Assembly (NCBI GenBank): GCA_900321655.1
Contig: ONWU01000018.1
Location: 1 to 34,179 of the forward strand
Reading direction: 5' to 3'
Length of the DNA stretch: 34,179 nucleotides
DNA from: an uncultured Bacteroidales bacterium
Lineage (GTDB): Bacteria > Bacteroidota > Bacteroidia > Bacteroidales > UBA932
This document shows positions 7,973 through 16,609 of the stretch, piece after piece; the first letter of the stretch is position 1; every line of letters begins with the position of its first letter. Below the pieces are notes generated by a model, which ran no database searches, was not told where the DNA came from, and was given only the letters and a program-made list of their open reading frames with translations. The translations under genes were made by a program, and so were the position numbers.

Positions 7973-10147
7973 TTATTCTCCCATAATGTATTCTAAGGTT
8001 CCGCCGGCTACGATGTCCCTGTACTCGATGTACGGAAGGGCATAGGCCTGGCCGTTGAGTTTCACGCTCTTGATGTGCGTTTTGCCGGAAGTGACGCCCT
8101 TGGCGGTGATGGTGAAGTCTCCGCCAGCTACCTTTACCACCATCTTCTCAAACAGGGGAGCGCCGAACCAGAAGCGCGGCAGGGCGGGTTCCACCTGGTA
8201 GAAGCCCATGGAGGACATCAGGTACCAGCCGCTCATCTGGCCCACGTCTTCGTTGCCGGCAAGGCCTTCCACGTCGTTGAAATACATTTCCTTGTATACC
8301 TGACGCAGGCGGTCGGCCGCCTTGTCGGGCTGGCCCAGCATGGAATAAAGGTAGATGGTGTGGTGACTGGGCTCGTTGCCGTGGGCATACTGGCCGATGA
8401 GGCCGGAGATGTCCGGGGAAGCGTTCTCACCTTCGATGTGGTCCGGGGCCTCGAACAGGCCGTCCAGTTTGGCTATGGTGGCCTGCTCGGAGCCGAACAG
8501 CTGCACCAGGCCGTCTACATCCTGGGGAACCAGCCACAGGTACTGCCAGCCGGTGCCCTCGGTATAGTCGGAGGTTTCGTGGCGGGAGTAGATGGGGTCG
8601 AAGGGCTCGGTGAAGCTGCCGTCCGTCTTGCGGCCGCGCAGGAACTGGGTCTTGGGATCCCAGAAGTGTCTCCAGGAGTGGCTGCGCTCCGTGAATTCGG
8701 CGGCCAGCTTGTCCTGGCCCAGATAGGCGGCGGCGTTGGCCAGGGCGGCATCCGCGATGGCGTATTCCATATCGTTGGCCACAGACTCGTGGTAGAGGTC
8801 TGCGGGGATGTAGCCGTAGGTGAGGCGGAAGTTCTGGCCGCGGTCCGGCATATTGGCGGTGGTCACCATCGCATCCAGGATCTGCTGGTCCGTGAGACCG
8901 GCGCGGAAGCCCTTCACGATGGCATCGGCAAACACGATGAGGCCGGGATTACCCACCATACAGTCCGTTTCGTTGCCCATCAGGTGCCAGACGGGGAGGT
9001 CTCCCTGCTCCTTGTAAATGTTGTAGAAGGTTTTCACGATGTCGTCCATCCTCTCGGGGTGGATGAGGGTCATCAGCGGCTGGGCGGCACGGTAGGTATC
9101 CCACAGCGAGAAGGTGGTGTAGTTCTGGAAGTCTCCCTGGCGCACCACGTCGTCCGAACCGCGGTACTGGCCGTCTACGTCGTTGTAGAGACTGGGGGCG
9201 ATCATAGAGTGGTAGAGGGCGGTGTAGAAGACGGTGCGGGTGTCCTTGTCCTTGCACTCGATCTGCATCTTGCCCAGCTCCTTGTTCCAGGCGCTGCGGG
9301 CATCGGCCTTCACGGCTTCAAAGTCCCAGCCGGGGAGTTCGGCGGCCATATTGGCCTTGGCGCCTTCCACGGAAACGGGGGAGAGGGCTACCTTCATCAG
9401 GATCTGGTCTCCGGCGCTGGTGTGGCCGATCTTGCAGCGGGTATACAGTTTGTCTTTCTCGAATTCCACCTCGGGGATGGCGCGGTTGAAGGCGGCCCAG
9501 AAGAAGAGCTTCTGGTTCCTGGCCCAGCCGTGGGAGAAGCGGTGGCCGCAGAGGGCGACGATGTCTCCTCCGTCGTTTTTCACCAGCTGTACATCGGCAT
9601 CATAGACGGAATCCCAGCAGCCTCCGTTCTGAAGGTCCAGCAGGATGGCGGCGTCATCGGCCTCCGGGAAGGTGTAGCGATGCAGGCCCACGCGGGCGGT
9701 AGCCGTCATTTCGGCCGTGATGTTGTAGCGGATGAGCGGTACGCTGTAGTAGCCGGGTTCGGCCACTTCCTTGGAGCGGTCGGCATAGCTCCAGGCGCCG
9801 CTCTCAGGGTCTTCCTCCGTTCCGCGGGCCGGGGTGGTGGGGCCGATTACGGGCATCACCGTAATGTCGAAGAGGTCTCCGATACCGGTGCCGGAAAGGT
9901 GCGTATGGCTGAAGCCGATGACGGTGCTGTCAGAGTCGTGGTAACCGGAGCACCAGTCCCAGGTCTGGGGGATGCTGGTGGGGCCCAGCTGTACAAAGCC
10001 GAAGGGCACGTTGGCGCCTACGAACACGTGTCCGTGGCCGCCGGTGCCGATCTTGGGATTCACGAAGGCGGCATAGTCTTCAGAAGCCACCGGGGCGCTG
10101 CAGGCAGCCATCACGGCCGCCGCGGCGATAAACAGGAACTTTTTCAT
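7973..10147 (-). CDS. GH92 family alpha-mannosidase lipoprotein
   Basis: A 724-residue protein with a lipoprotein signal (AAAAVMAAC, lipobox Cys about residue 16). The N-terminal domain opens with YAAFVNPKIGTGGHGHVFVG and has GFSHTHLSGTG, both hallmark GH92 motifs. The catalytic domain contains HGNEPSHHTIYLY (catalytic acid candidate Glu near residue 592) and GNEDVGQMSGWYLMSSMGFYQ (near residues 631-651). The more usual GNDD is GNED here. GH92 enzymes are calcium-dependent exo-acting inverting alpha-mannosidases, most often cleaving alpha-1,2 and related linkages of N-glycans or fungal mannan. Linkage specificity cannot be read from sequence with confidence. It sits 10 bp after the CBM9-like gene and 3 bp before manA, in one operon, and is predicted to be periplasmic or surface-anchored. 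Confidence 0.93.
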   Translation of the reverse strand: MKKFLFIAAAAVMAACSAPVASEDYAAFVNPKIGTGGHGHVFVGANVPFGFVQLGPTSIPQTWDWCSGYHDSDSTVIGFSHTHLSGTGIGDLFDITVMPVIGPTTPARGTEEDPESGAWSYADRSKEVAEPGYYSVPLIRYNITAEMTATARVGLHRYTFPEADDAAILLDLQNGGCWDSVYDADVQLVKNDGGDIVALCGHRFSHGWARNQKLFFWAAFNRAIPEVEFEKDKLYTRCKIGHTSAGDQILMKVALSPVSVEGAKANMAAELPGWDFEAVKADARSAWNKELGKMQIECKDKDTRTVFYTALYHSMIAPSLYNDVDGQYRGSDDVVRQGDFQNYTTFSLWDTYRAAQPLMTLIHPERMDDIVKTFYNIYKEQGDLPVWHLMGNETDCMVGNPGLIVFADAIVKGFRAGLTDQQILDAMVTTANMPDRGQNFRLTYGYIPADLYHESVANDMEYAIADAALANAAAYLGQDKLAAEFTERSHSWRHFWDPKTQFLRGRKTDGSFTEPFDPIYSRHETSDYTEGTGWQYLWLVPQDVDGLVQLFGSEQATIAKLDGLFEAPDHIEGENASPDISGLIGQYAHGNEPSHHTIYLYSMLGQPDKAADRLRQVYKEMYFNDVEGLAGNEDVGQMSGWYLMSSMGFYQVEPALPRFWFGAPLFEKMVVKVAGGDFTITAKGVTSGKTHIKSVKLNGQAYALPYIEYRDIVAGGTLEYIMGE

Positions 10148-10157
10148 ATAGGATGGT

Positions 10158-10916
10158 TTATTTTACAAAATGCAGCACTCCCCAGTTTTCCGGCTGGTGC
10201 ATATCCACCAGACCCGTGGGGTTCCAGACCCAGTTCTCTTCCGGGCCGCCTTCCTTGAGCCATTCCACGCGGGAGAAGCCGATCTTCCAGTCTTTGGAGA
10301 GCAGCTCTTCCGGGGTTTGGAACTCTACGCAGAGGGAAGCCACGGGGATGGCCATCTCCACGGTCCAGCCCTTGTCCTTGTCCGAAGGGTCGTTGAGGGT
10401 TCCGTCCACGTGGACGGCGGTTTGAAGGCCCCTGAGGTCCCAGGGAAGGTAGAACTTGCCGCCTTCGCGGTACGGACGGTCCATCAGCAGGTCCATCACC
10501 GTATTCAGGGCGTTCAGCTCTATCTCAAAGTAGAAGCGGCAGTCCTGGTCCGGGTCTATGAACACTTCCCAGTCGTTGTCGTGGTAGATGATGGCGTCGT
10601 GCTCCGTGAGGGATCCCGTCACGTTGTCTTCCTCGATGATGCCGGCGATGTAAAGGTACTCGTTGTCCCAGAGCATCTTCATATGCGTCTGTTTGACGGG
10701 CTTGGGCTCGAAGTCCACGCCGCGGATATCGGCAAAGGCCTCGGAGAGCGGGGCGTTCTGCCAGTCTGCCTCGTCCAGGATGCCGTCTATGACGATGGGG
10801 CCGACGGCCTTGGGGGCGTTGTAGGTGCGGATGGGCACCTGGGGTAACGTATTCTGGGTTTTGGGCGCGCACGCTGCCGCAAGAAGCAGCAGGGCGGGGA
10901 TGAGGAAACGTTTCAT
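10158..10916 (-). CDS. CBM9-like carbohydrate-binding lipoprotein
   Basis: A 252-residue lipoprotein (signal MKRFLIPALLLLAAAC, Cys16). The whole mature chain is one CBM9-like (DUF1083-type) beta-sandwich: it opens with GPIVIDGILDEADWQNAP and continues with MLWDNEYLYIAGIIEEDN, DNDWEVFIDPDQD, FYFEIELNALNTVMDLL and GWTVEMAIP, all characteristic of the family. Such domains bind sugars, often at reducing ends, but stand-alone versions in Bacteroidetes are poorly characterised. It is the first gene of the mannosidase-isomerase operon, read from a -7 element about 26 bp upstream of the ATG. A role in capturing mannosides for the GH92 enzyme is inferred from context. No catalytic domain is attached. 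Confidence 0.85.
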   Translation of the reverse strand: MKRFLIPALLLLAAACAPKTQNTLPQVPIRTYNAPKAVGPIVIDGILDEADWQNAPLSEAFADIRGVDFEPKPVKQTHMKMLWDNEYLYIAGIIEEDNVTGSLTEHDAIIYHDNDWEVFIDPDQDCRFYFEIELNALNTVMDLLMDRPYREGGKFYLPWDLRGLQTAVHVDGTLNDPSDKDKGWTVEMAIPVASLCVEFQTPEELLSKDWKIGFSRVEWLKEGGPEENWVWNPTGLVDMHQPENWGVLHFVK

Positions 10917-10942
10917 AAGGGCGGTTAGTTAATTATATTCTA

Positions 10943-10950
10943 CAAAATTA
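10943..10950 (-). promoter_or_regulatory. Bacteroidetes-type -7 element for the CBM9-GH92-manA operon
   Basis: On the - strand this reads TAATTTTG, an exact TAnnTTTG match, 26 bp before the start codon of the CBM9-like gene. At the -33 distance the - strand is a run of T rather than a clean TTTG. Confidence 0.6.
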
Positions 10951-11034
10951 CTACATTTCTGGCGATAAAAAAAGAGAGGCAGATAATGTCCTAACGGAAC
11001 AAGGGGCCCCGGCTAACACATTTTAAGTAATTGG

Positions 11035-11066
11035 ATTGTTTTTTCTGAAAATTATAGCTATCTTCG
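11035..11066 (+). promoter_or_regulatory. Promoter of SusC/SusD pair 1
   Basis: ATTG (11035-11038) is followed after 20 bp by TATCTTCG (11059-11066), a near match to TTTG-N19-21-TAnnTTTG. It predicts a transcript start near 11070-11075 and hence a leader of about 125 nt before the ATG at 11198. Confidence 0.6.
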
Positions 11067-11108
11067 CATTGTATTTTAACCTAGGAACCAAAAACAACTG
11101 AAGTTGCT

Positions 11109-11140
11109 TCCTTTTTAGGAAAAACAAATCCTAATTAGGA
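11109..11140. repeat. Two palindromic TCCT-N4-AGGA boxes in the SusC 1 leader
   Basis: TCCTTTTTAGGA (11109-11120) and TCCTAATTAGGA (11129-11140, a perfect 12-bp palindrome) are placed exactly 20 bp apart, about two helical turns. A related inverted repeat TAATC-C-GATTA follows at 11142-11152. They lie downstream of the predicted transcript start, so they could be a DNA operator or RNA structure. Confidence 0.5.
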
Positions 11141-11197
11141 CTAATCCGATTACCTAAACCCAAAAAATACTATTATTAATCTTAAAACCAATCGCAC

Positions 11198-14100
11198 ATG
11201 AAACATCTCTTTTTAAGAGTGACCATGATCGTGACGCTTCTGGCAATGGGTTTCAATGCCTTTGCACAGAACACGGTCACTGGTACTGTGAAAGATGCGT
11301 CCGGTGAACCCGTCATCGGCGCAGCAGTGCAGGTAAAAGGAACCCAGAACGGTGCCATCACCAATTTGGACGGCACCTATTCCCTTCCCGGCGTCAAGCA
11401 AGGGGACGTGCTGGTCTTTTCCTGCATCGGTTATGCCACCCAGGAAATCGCCTGGAACCGCGGCCCCGTCAATGTTATCCTGGCCGAGGACTCCGAGATG
11501 CTGGAAGGCACTGTGGTCACCGCCCTCGGTATCAAGCGTTCCACCAAGGCCCTGGGTTACGCTGTGACCGAAATCAAGAGTGAGGACCTGAACCCGAACC
11601 TCATCAACCCCGTCTCTGCCCTGCAGGGTAAGGTGGCCGGTGTGGAAATCAACGGCTCCGATGGTGGTATGTTCGGTCGTAACAAAATCCTTATCCGTGG
11701 TGCTTCCACCCTGGGCAAGAACAACCAGCCCATCTTTGTGGTGGACGGCATCATTCTGGATAATGATGTGATTGACCCTTCCGCCGACTGGGACTCCGAC
11801 AACCTGGACTATGGTAACCAGCTCAAGAACCTGAACCCGGACGACTTTGAGTCTGTCTCCGTGCTGAAAGGTGCTGCCGCTACCGCCCTGTACGGTTCCC
11901 GCGGTTTGAACGGTGCCATCATCATCACTACCAAGAGCGGACGTGGCTCCCGCGGTCTGGGTATTTCCTTCACGCAGACCCTCGGCTTTGACAAGGTGAC
12001 TTCCGGCCCTCGCTTCCAGAATGTATTTATGGACGGTCTGTGGAACCAGTATGTTTCCTACATTGGTGTGACAGATATTCCCGGTGACAACCACCACGCC
12101 CAGGTCTTTGACGAGACCGGAAAATACCCCTCTCTTCTCTCTCTTTCCCGCGACTATGGCGGCGAAGGCGTGGCCTATGGCTGGCGCTTTGACGAGTACG
12201 ACAAAGTGGAGTGGTACGATGGCTCTCTCATTGACTCCAAGGCCTATGCCAACAACTTTCTGGATGCTTTCCAGACCGGTTTCAACACCAACACCAACAT
12301 CACCCTCTCCGGTGGCAACGAGAAGAGTTCCATCTATGCTTCCCTCTCTGAGAAGTATAGCACCGGTACGCTTCCGAACAACAGCTTCAACCGCTTCAGC
12401 ACGCTCTTGAAGGCTACGCATAAGTTGAATAAGTACATTGAAGTGGAAGGTTCTGTGAACTTCACCAATTCCGAGCCCCGCAATGCCCAGCCCAACATCG
12501 GCGAAGCATTCATCAGCGGCACTTGGGACCGTACTTACAATGCTAAGTACTTCCGTGACAAGTATAAAGGCGACCACGGCGGTCTGGCCCAGGCGGCTTA
12601 CGGCGACAAATGGGGTAACATCCCCGGCCGCAATATCTGGTGGAGTATCTGGGAGAATCAGACCATCCAGAAGGAAACGGTTGTCCGTCCCAACCTCAAA
12701 CTCACCGTTCAGTTTACCCCTTGGCTCAAATGGGTCACCGACGGCAGTTTCAACTACTACTACACCCGTCAGGAAACCAAACGCCCCGACCCCGGCTATG
12801 CCAATACCGGTTCAAGCGGTTTTTATGCTCTTTCTCAGGTCACCCGCGAACAGACCAACCTGAATACCAACCTTATTTTTGATTACAAAATCAACGAGGA
12901 CTGGCAGATCGGCGGTTTCCTCCGCGCAGAATACTTCAACAATTTCGTTCAGAGTCAGTCCGTGAATACGGAAGGTGGTCTGATTGTGCCCAACCGCTAT
13001 TTCATCAAGAACTCCCGTAACGACCGTAATTCTTCCGGTTCCATCAGCGGAACCAAGAGCATGTTCTCCCTGGTAGGACAAGCCACGGCCTCCTTCCGTG
13101 ACCAACTGTTCCTGGAACTGACCGGACGAAATGACTGGACCTCCGCCCTGCTCTACGCAGACAAGCACGGTAACTTCTCCTACTTCTATCCTTCCTTCAG
13201 CGCATCCTGGCTGCTGCATGAGACCTTCAACCTCCCGAAGAGCATTTCCTTCTTCAAGGTGCGTGCTTCCATCGCCCAGGTTGGTAACGATACGGATCCG
13301 TATATCATCAATACGGCTTATTCCGTGGCTCAGCTGAAGAATGGCAATGACAAGTACTTCATGGCCATGCCTCGCAATATCTACGACCAGAACCTCAAGC
13401 CTGAACGCAAGACCTCCTGGGAAGTGGGTGTGGACTACCGCATGTTCAACAACCGGATTGGCCTGGACGCTACCTTCTATAAGGAGAATACCCGTGATCA
13501 GATCATGAGCGTGACCCTGCCCACCGCCTCCGGTGCCCGTAGCGCCTTCATCAATGCCGGTAACATCCAGAATACCGGTATCGAGCTGGCCTTGAACACC
13601 ATCCCTGTTGAGACCAAGGACTTCTCCTGGGACCTCAACTTCACCTTCACCAAGAACTGGTCCAAGATTGTAGAACTGAGCAACCTTGTGGCCGACTACA
13701 TCAAACTCCAGGGCGACCCCGACTATGGTAACTACCGTATCGGCTCCGTAGCCAAAGTGGGTGGTTCCTACGGCATTCTGATGTCTGACAAGATGCCCAT
13801 GAAAGACTACACCTACGATGAAGACGGCAATGTCACCGGCGGCTCCGGCATGCAGGTTCTTGGTTGGGCCAGAAATGTGGCTTATAACTCCCCGTATATC
13901 CGCAGAAGCGGTAAGGTGGAAGAAATCGGCAGTTCCGTTCCGGACTTCCTGGGTTCCATCAACACCGGCATCCGCTTCAAGAGAGTGACTATCCGTGCTT
14001 CCTTCGACGCTCGCTTCGGTGGCTACGTGGCTTCCTATCCTTCCCACTATGGTACCGCATACGGTTATCTTGAGACCGCTTTGCGTGGTGCTGACAAAGA

Positions 14101-14614
14101 CCACGGCGGAATCACTTATACGTCCAAGGCCGATGGTTTGACCTACGATGACGGCGTAATTCCGAACGGTATCTTCCTGTCCGGATCTAATGTTCCCAAA
14201 GCAGACGGATCCGGTAACTATCAGGTTGGAACCGGAAAGTATGACACTGGTGAGACCTATCAGGAACTCGTAGACAAGGGCATTCTTGAGCCCGCACACC
14301 AGTCCGGTTGGAATTATCTGACCCACAGCTGGGGCAACGGTGTCGTTGACGATACTTGGTTCAAGAAACTCAACTATATCGCCTTCCGTGACCTGTCTGT
14401 TGCATGGGCTATCCCGGACAAGTGGGCCAACGCTATCAAGTGCCAGGGTATCACCCTCCAGGCTAACGCACACAACCTGGGTTACATTCTCAACTCCATG
14501 CCTAACAAGGAGAATCCGGAATCTGTCCGCGGTACCGCCGCCTCCGAATTCCGTGTTCGTAACCTTCAGGGCGTGACCACGTACTTCACCTTCACCATCA
14601 ACGCAAGATTCTAA
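11198..14614 (+). CDS. SusC/RagA-family TonB-linked outer-membrane protein (pair 1)
   Basis: A 1138-residue transporter. Signal peptide ends near residue 24 (GFNAFAQ). Residues about 26-100 are the carboxypeptidase-regulatory-like domain (TVTGTVKDASGEPVIGAAV, GDVLVFSCIGYATQEI). The plug follows, with the SusC signatures TALGIKRSTKALGYAV, PIFVVDGI and LKGAAATALYGSRGLNGAII near residue 223. The rest is the 22-strand barrel, ending in TYFTFTINARF with the C-terminal Phe needed for outer-membrane insertion. With its SusD partner 14 bp downstream it should import an oligosaccharide or other oligomer using TonB energy. The CBM9-GH92-manA operon is divergent from it across a 281-bp region holding both promoters, so a mannoside substrate is plausible but not shown. 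The coding strand favours codons such as GGT, CGT and AAC, which fits high expression. Confidence 0.95.
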   Translation: MKHLFLRVTMIVTLLAMGFNAFAQNTVTGTVKDASGEPVIGAAVQVKGTQNGAITNLDGTYSLPGVKQGDVLVFSCIGYATQEIAWNRGPVNVILAEDSEMLEGTVVTALGIKRSTKALGYAVTEIKSEDLNPNLINPVSALQGKVAGVEINGSDGGMFGRNKILIRGASTLGKNNQPIFVVDGIILDNDVIDPSADWDSDNLDYGNQLKNLNPDDFESVSVLKGAAATALYGSRGLNGAIIITTKSGRGSRGLGISFTQTLGFDKVTSGPRFQNVFMDGLWNQYVSYIGVTDIPGDNHHAQVFDETGKYPSLLSLSRDYGGEGVAYGWRFDEYDKVEWYDGSLIDSKAYANNFLDAFQTGFNTNTNITLSGGNEKSSIYASLSEKYSTGTLPNNSFNRFSTLLKATHKLNKYIEVEGSVNFTNSEPRNAQPNIGEAFISGTWDRTYNAKYFRDKYKGDHGGLAQAAYGDKWGNIPGRNIWWSIWENQTIQKETVVRPNLKLTVQFTPWLKWVTDGSFNYYYTRQETKRPDPGYANTGSSGFYALSQVTREQTNLNTNLIFDYKINEDWQIGGFLRAEYFNNFVQSQSVNTEGGLIVPNRYFIKNSRNDRNSSGSISGTKSMFSLVGQATASFRDQLFLELTGRNDWTSALLYADKHGNFSYFYPSFSASWLLHETFNLPKSISFFKVRASIAQVGNDTDPYIINTAYSVAQLKNGNDKYFMAMPRNIYDQNLKPERKTSWEVGVDYRMFNNRIGLDATFYKENTRDQIMSVTLPTASGARSAFINAGNIQNTGIELALNTIPVETKDFSWDLNFTFTKNWSKIVELSNLVADYIKLQGDPDYGNYRIGSVAKVGGSYGILMSDKMPMKDYTYDEDGNVTGGSGMQVLGWARNVAYNSPYIRRSGKVEEIGSSVPDFLGSINTGIRFKRVTIRASFDARFGGYVASYPSHYGTAYGYLETALRGADKDHGGITYTSKADGLTYDDGVIPNGIFLSGSNVPKADGSGNYQVGTGKYDTGETYQELVDKGILEPAHQSGWNYLTHSWGNGVVDDTWFKKLNYIAFRDLSVAWAIPDKWANAIKCQGITLQANAHNLGYILNSMPNKENPESVRGTAASEFRVRNLQGVTTYFTFTINARF

Positions 14615-14628
14615 TTCAGGCAAATACT

Positions 14629-16542
14629 ATGAAAGCATATAAAATATTCCTTGCAGTATCTCTGCTCGCGGTGGTAGGTCTCACTTCCTGCCGTGACCGG
14701 TTTGCCGAACAGAACCAGGATCCGGCAGCGGTTACCACTCCCGAGCCTTCTTATCTGGCCACCACGGCCATGATGATTTTCGAGGCCAACGACTACACTT
14801 ATTGGTTCTACAACGCTCCGCTATATTATGTTTGGTCCCAGATGGGGGCATCCGGTTCTTATAGCGAGAACTCCTATGCCATGGGTGCCGTCAACTGGCA
14901 GAACAACTACATCTCCATGCTGGCCTACCGCAACGAGATTGACAGTTACATCGAGTCCACCGGCAAGACGGACCTTAAAGCCTATTCCGCCATGTGCGGC
15001 GTCCTGGCTGTTTATGGTGCCATCTACGCCAGCGACATCAACGGCGACATCCAGTACTCCGAGGCTGCCCAGTACACCCATGGCGGTCCCCTCACCCCTG
15101 CTTATGACAGTGTTGAAACGCTGTATGACCAGTTGGTGGCCGACTTGGACAAGTACATCGGCATTTTCCAGGATGACACTCAGATTGTGGTAGGAAACCA
15201 GGATATCATTTACGGTGGAGACACCGCCAAATGGGCGAAACTGGCCAACTCCCTCAAACTCAAGATTGCCGTCCGTCTGTACAACAACAACGCCAGCAAA
15301 GCCGGACAGATTGCCCAGTCCGTCGTTTCCTCTTCTGCTGGATATCTGGACAGCATGGATGACTCCTTCCTGTATCACAAGGCCGACAAGGGCGTAGCAG
15401 ACAATGTCCAGCATGTCATGGGAGACCTGGACCACAACGATGTGGCTTACCAGACCGGTAATAGTGTCTCCATGACCGGAGCAAGCGGCAATGTCATTGA
15501 CTTCATGAAGGCCGGTAAGGATCCCCGTGTGCGTTTCTTCTACACCAAGAACGCATACAATTCCGAGATTATCAAAGAATTTATCAAGGAGAACAAGTAT
15601 GACGACCTGCCCACTTTCGTAAAGGAGAACATCAACCTCGATGCTGATGGACAGTTCGAGTCCTGGAAGGATGACCAGGCCCTGTGGGCCCGTTATCAGG
15701 GTACTCCCATCGTTTTATACGGTTCCACCGAGTACAACAAGTACAAAGAAGAAATCTTTGAGCCCGGTAATGTCCGTTATCAGCTCGTGATTGGCGATGC
15801 CAACAAGTCCTATGGTTCCGGTCGTTCCAGCTTGAGCCAGGAAATGATCCGTGGCCGTGTAGATTTCACGCTGCCTACCATCCCCGCCGGTCCCGTGATT
15901 CAAGACAATGACGACATTCCTTGGTGGGGCATGTACATGGGTGCCGGTGAGACCAACCTGTATCTGGCCGAACTGGCCCAGCTGGGTGCCATCAGCGGAA
16001 ACGCAAAGGCTTACTATGAGAAAGGCGTAGAACTTTCCGTCAGGGAATGGGACTTCATCGCCGGTAAGAATCAAATCCCTTACTATGGAAAGGCTTGGGT
16101 TGATGGCCATAAGTATGCCGCAGAAGAGGTTTCCATCGAGCTGAAGGACGGTGAAATTGCCACCATGCTGGCCACCGATGCCGTGAAGTGGGATGGTTCC
16201 ATCGAAAAGATTTATCTGCAGCAGCTGATGAACTTCACCATGATGCCCAACGACCAGTTCGTAACGGCCCGCCGCTCCGGTTATCCGAAGATTGGCTCCA
16301 ACCTGCTTCCGTTCGTGAAGTTTGACGGCATTGCCCTTGAGGCCATTCCTCGCCGCTTTGAGTTTACGGCTCCTTCTGTAACTGATATCATGTATCAGAT
16401 TCGTATGGACAACCTGAAAGCTCAGGGCTTTACTACTGGCACCAGCCAGTCCGGTATGGGCTTTGCCAGCGGCACCGTGCTCAACACCGAGCGTCTGTGG
16501 CAGGACAAGAATGCTCCTCAGTGGGGCACCCCCAGCAAGTAA
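14629..16542 (+). CDS. SusD/RagB-family surface glycan-binding lipoprotein (pair 1)
   Basis: A 637-residue lipoprotein with signal MKAYKIFLAVSLLAVVGLTS followed by the lipobox Cys. The body has the SusD-like helical architecture: an N-terminal segment after the lipobox (RDRFAEQNQDPAAVTTPEP), the YDQLVADLDKYIGIF helix, the AKWAKLANSLKLKIAVRLYN helix-turn-helix conserved in SusD proteins, and a C-terminal segment with KIYLQQLMNFTMMPNDQFVTARRSGYP. It forms the lid over the SusC barrel encoded 14 bp upstream and binds substrate at the cell surface. It is longer than most SusD proteins (about 500-560 residues). The terminator at 16566-16597 follows 23 bp after the stop. Confidence 0.92.
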   Translation: MKAYKIFLAVSLLAVVGLTSCRDRFAEQNQDPAAVTTPEPSYLATTAMMIFEANDYTYWFYNAPLYYVWSQMGASGSYSENSYAMGAVNWQNNYISMLAYRNEIDSYIESTGKTDLKAYSAMCGVLAVYGAIYASDINGDIQYSEAAQYTHGGPLTPAYDSVETLYDQLVADLDKYIGIFQDDTQIVVGNQDIIYGGDTAKWAKLANSLKLKIAVRLYNNNASKAGQIAQSVVSSSAGYLDSMDDSFLYHKADKGVADNVQHVMGDLDHNDVAYQTGNSVSMTGASGNVIDFMKAGKDPRVRFFYTKNAYNSEIIKEFIKENKYDDLPTFVKENINLDADGQFESWKDDQALWARYQGTPIVLYGSTEYNKYKEEIFEPGNVRYQLVIGDANKSYGSGRSSLSQEMIRGRVDFTLPTIPAGPVIQDNDDIPWWGMYMGAGETNLYLAELAQLGAISGNAKAYYEKGVELSVREWDFIAGKNQIPYYGKAWVDGHKYAAEEVSIELKDGEIATMLATDAVKWDGSIEKIYLQQLMNFTMMPNDQFVTARRSGYPKIGSNLLPFVKFDGIALEAIPRRFEFTAPSVTDIMYQIRMDNLKAQGFTTGTSQSGMGFASGTVLNTERLWQDKNAPQWGTPSK

Positions 16543-16565
16543 TCGGCCTGATTATTGTTAGAATG

Positions 16566-16597
16566 ATGGCGCCGCCCGTAGTGACGGCGCCATTTTT
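16566..16597 (+). terminator. Rho-independent terminator after SusD 1
   Basis: A 9-bp stem (ATGGCGCCG 16566-16574 with CGGCGCCAT 16585-16593), a 10-nt loop and a T tract at 16593-16597. Confidence 0.85.
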
Positions 16598-16609
16598 AAT
16601 AACTGTTTT

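Noticed and set aside
8075-10258. 727-codon open frame on the + strand across the GH92 gene
   Set aside because: It mirrors the GH92 coding strand, its translation is low-complexity Val/Gly/His-rich with no domain, and the - strand frame has complete family motifs.
11003-11010. GGGGCCCC palindrome upstream of SusC 1
   Set aside because: Only 8 bp, upstream of the promoter, without repeats or neighbouring structure; expected by chance.
11208-11222. CTCTT-TTT-AAGAG hairpin as a terminator in SusC 1 (and the copy in SusC 2)
   Set aside because: It lies inside the coding start with no following T tract; kept only as part of the shared start-region finding.
12812-14623. 603-codon antisense frame across SusC 1
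   Set aside because: Same explanation; Val/Gly-rich translation without motifs.
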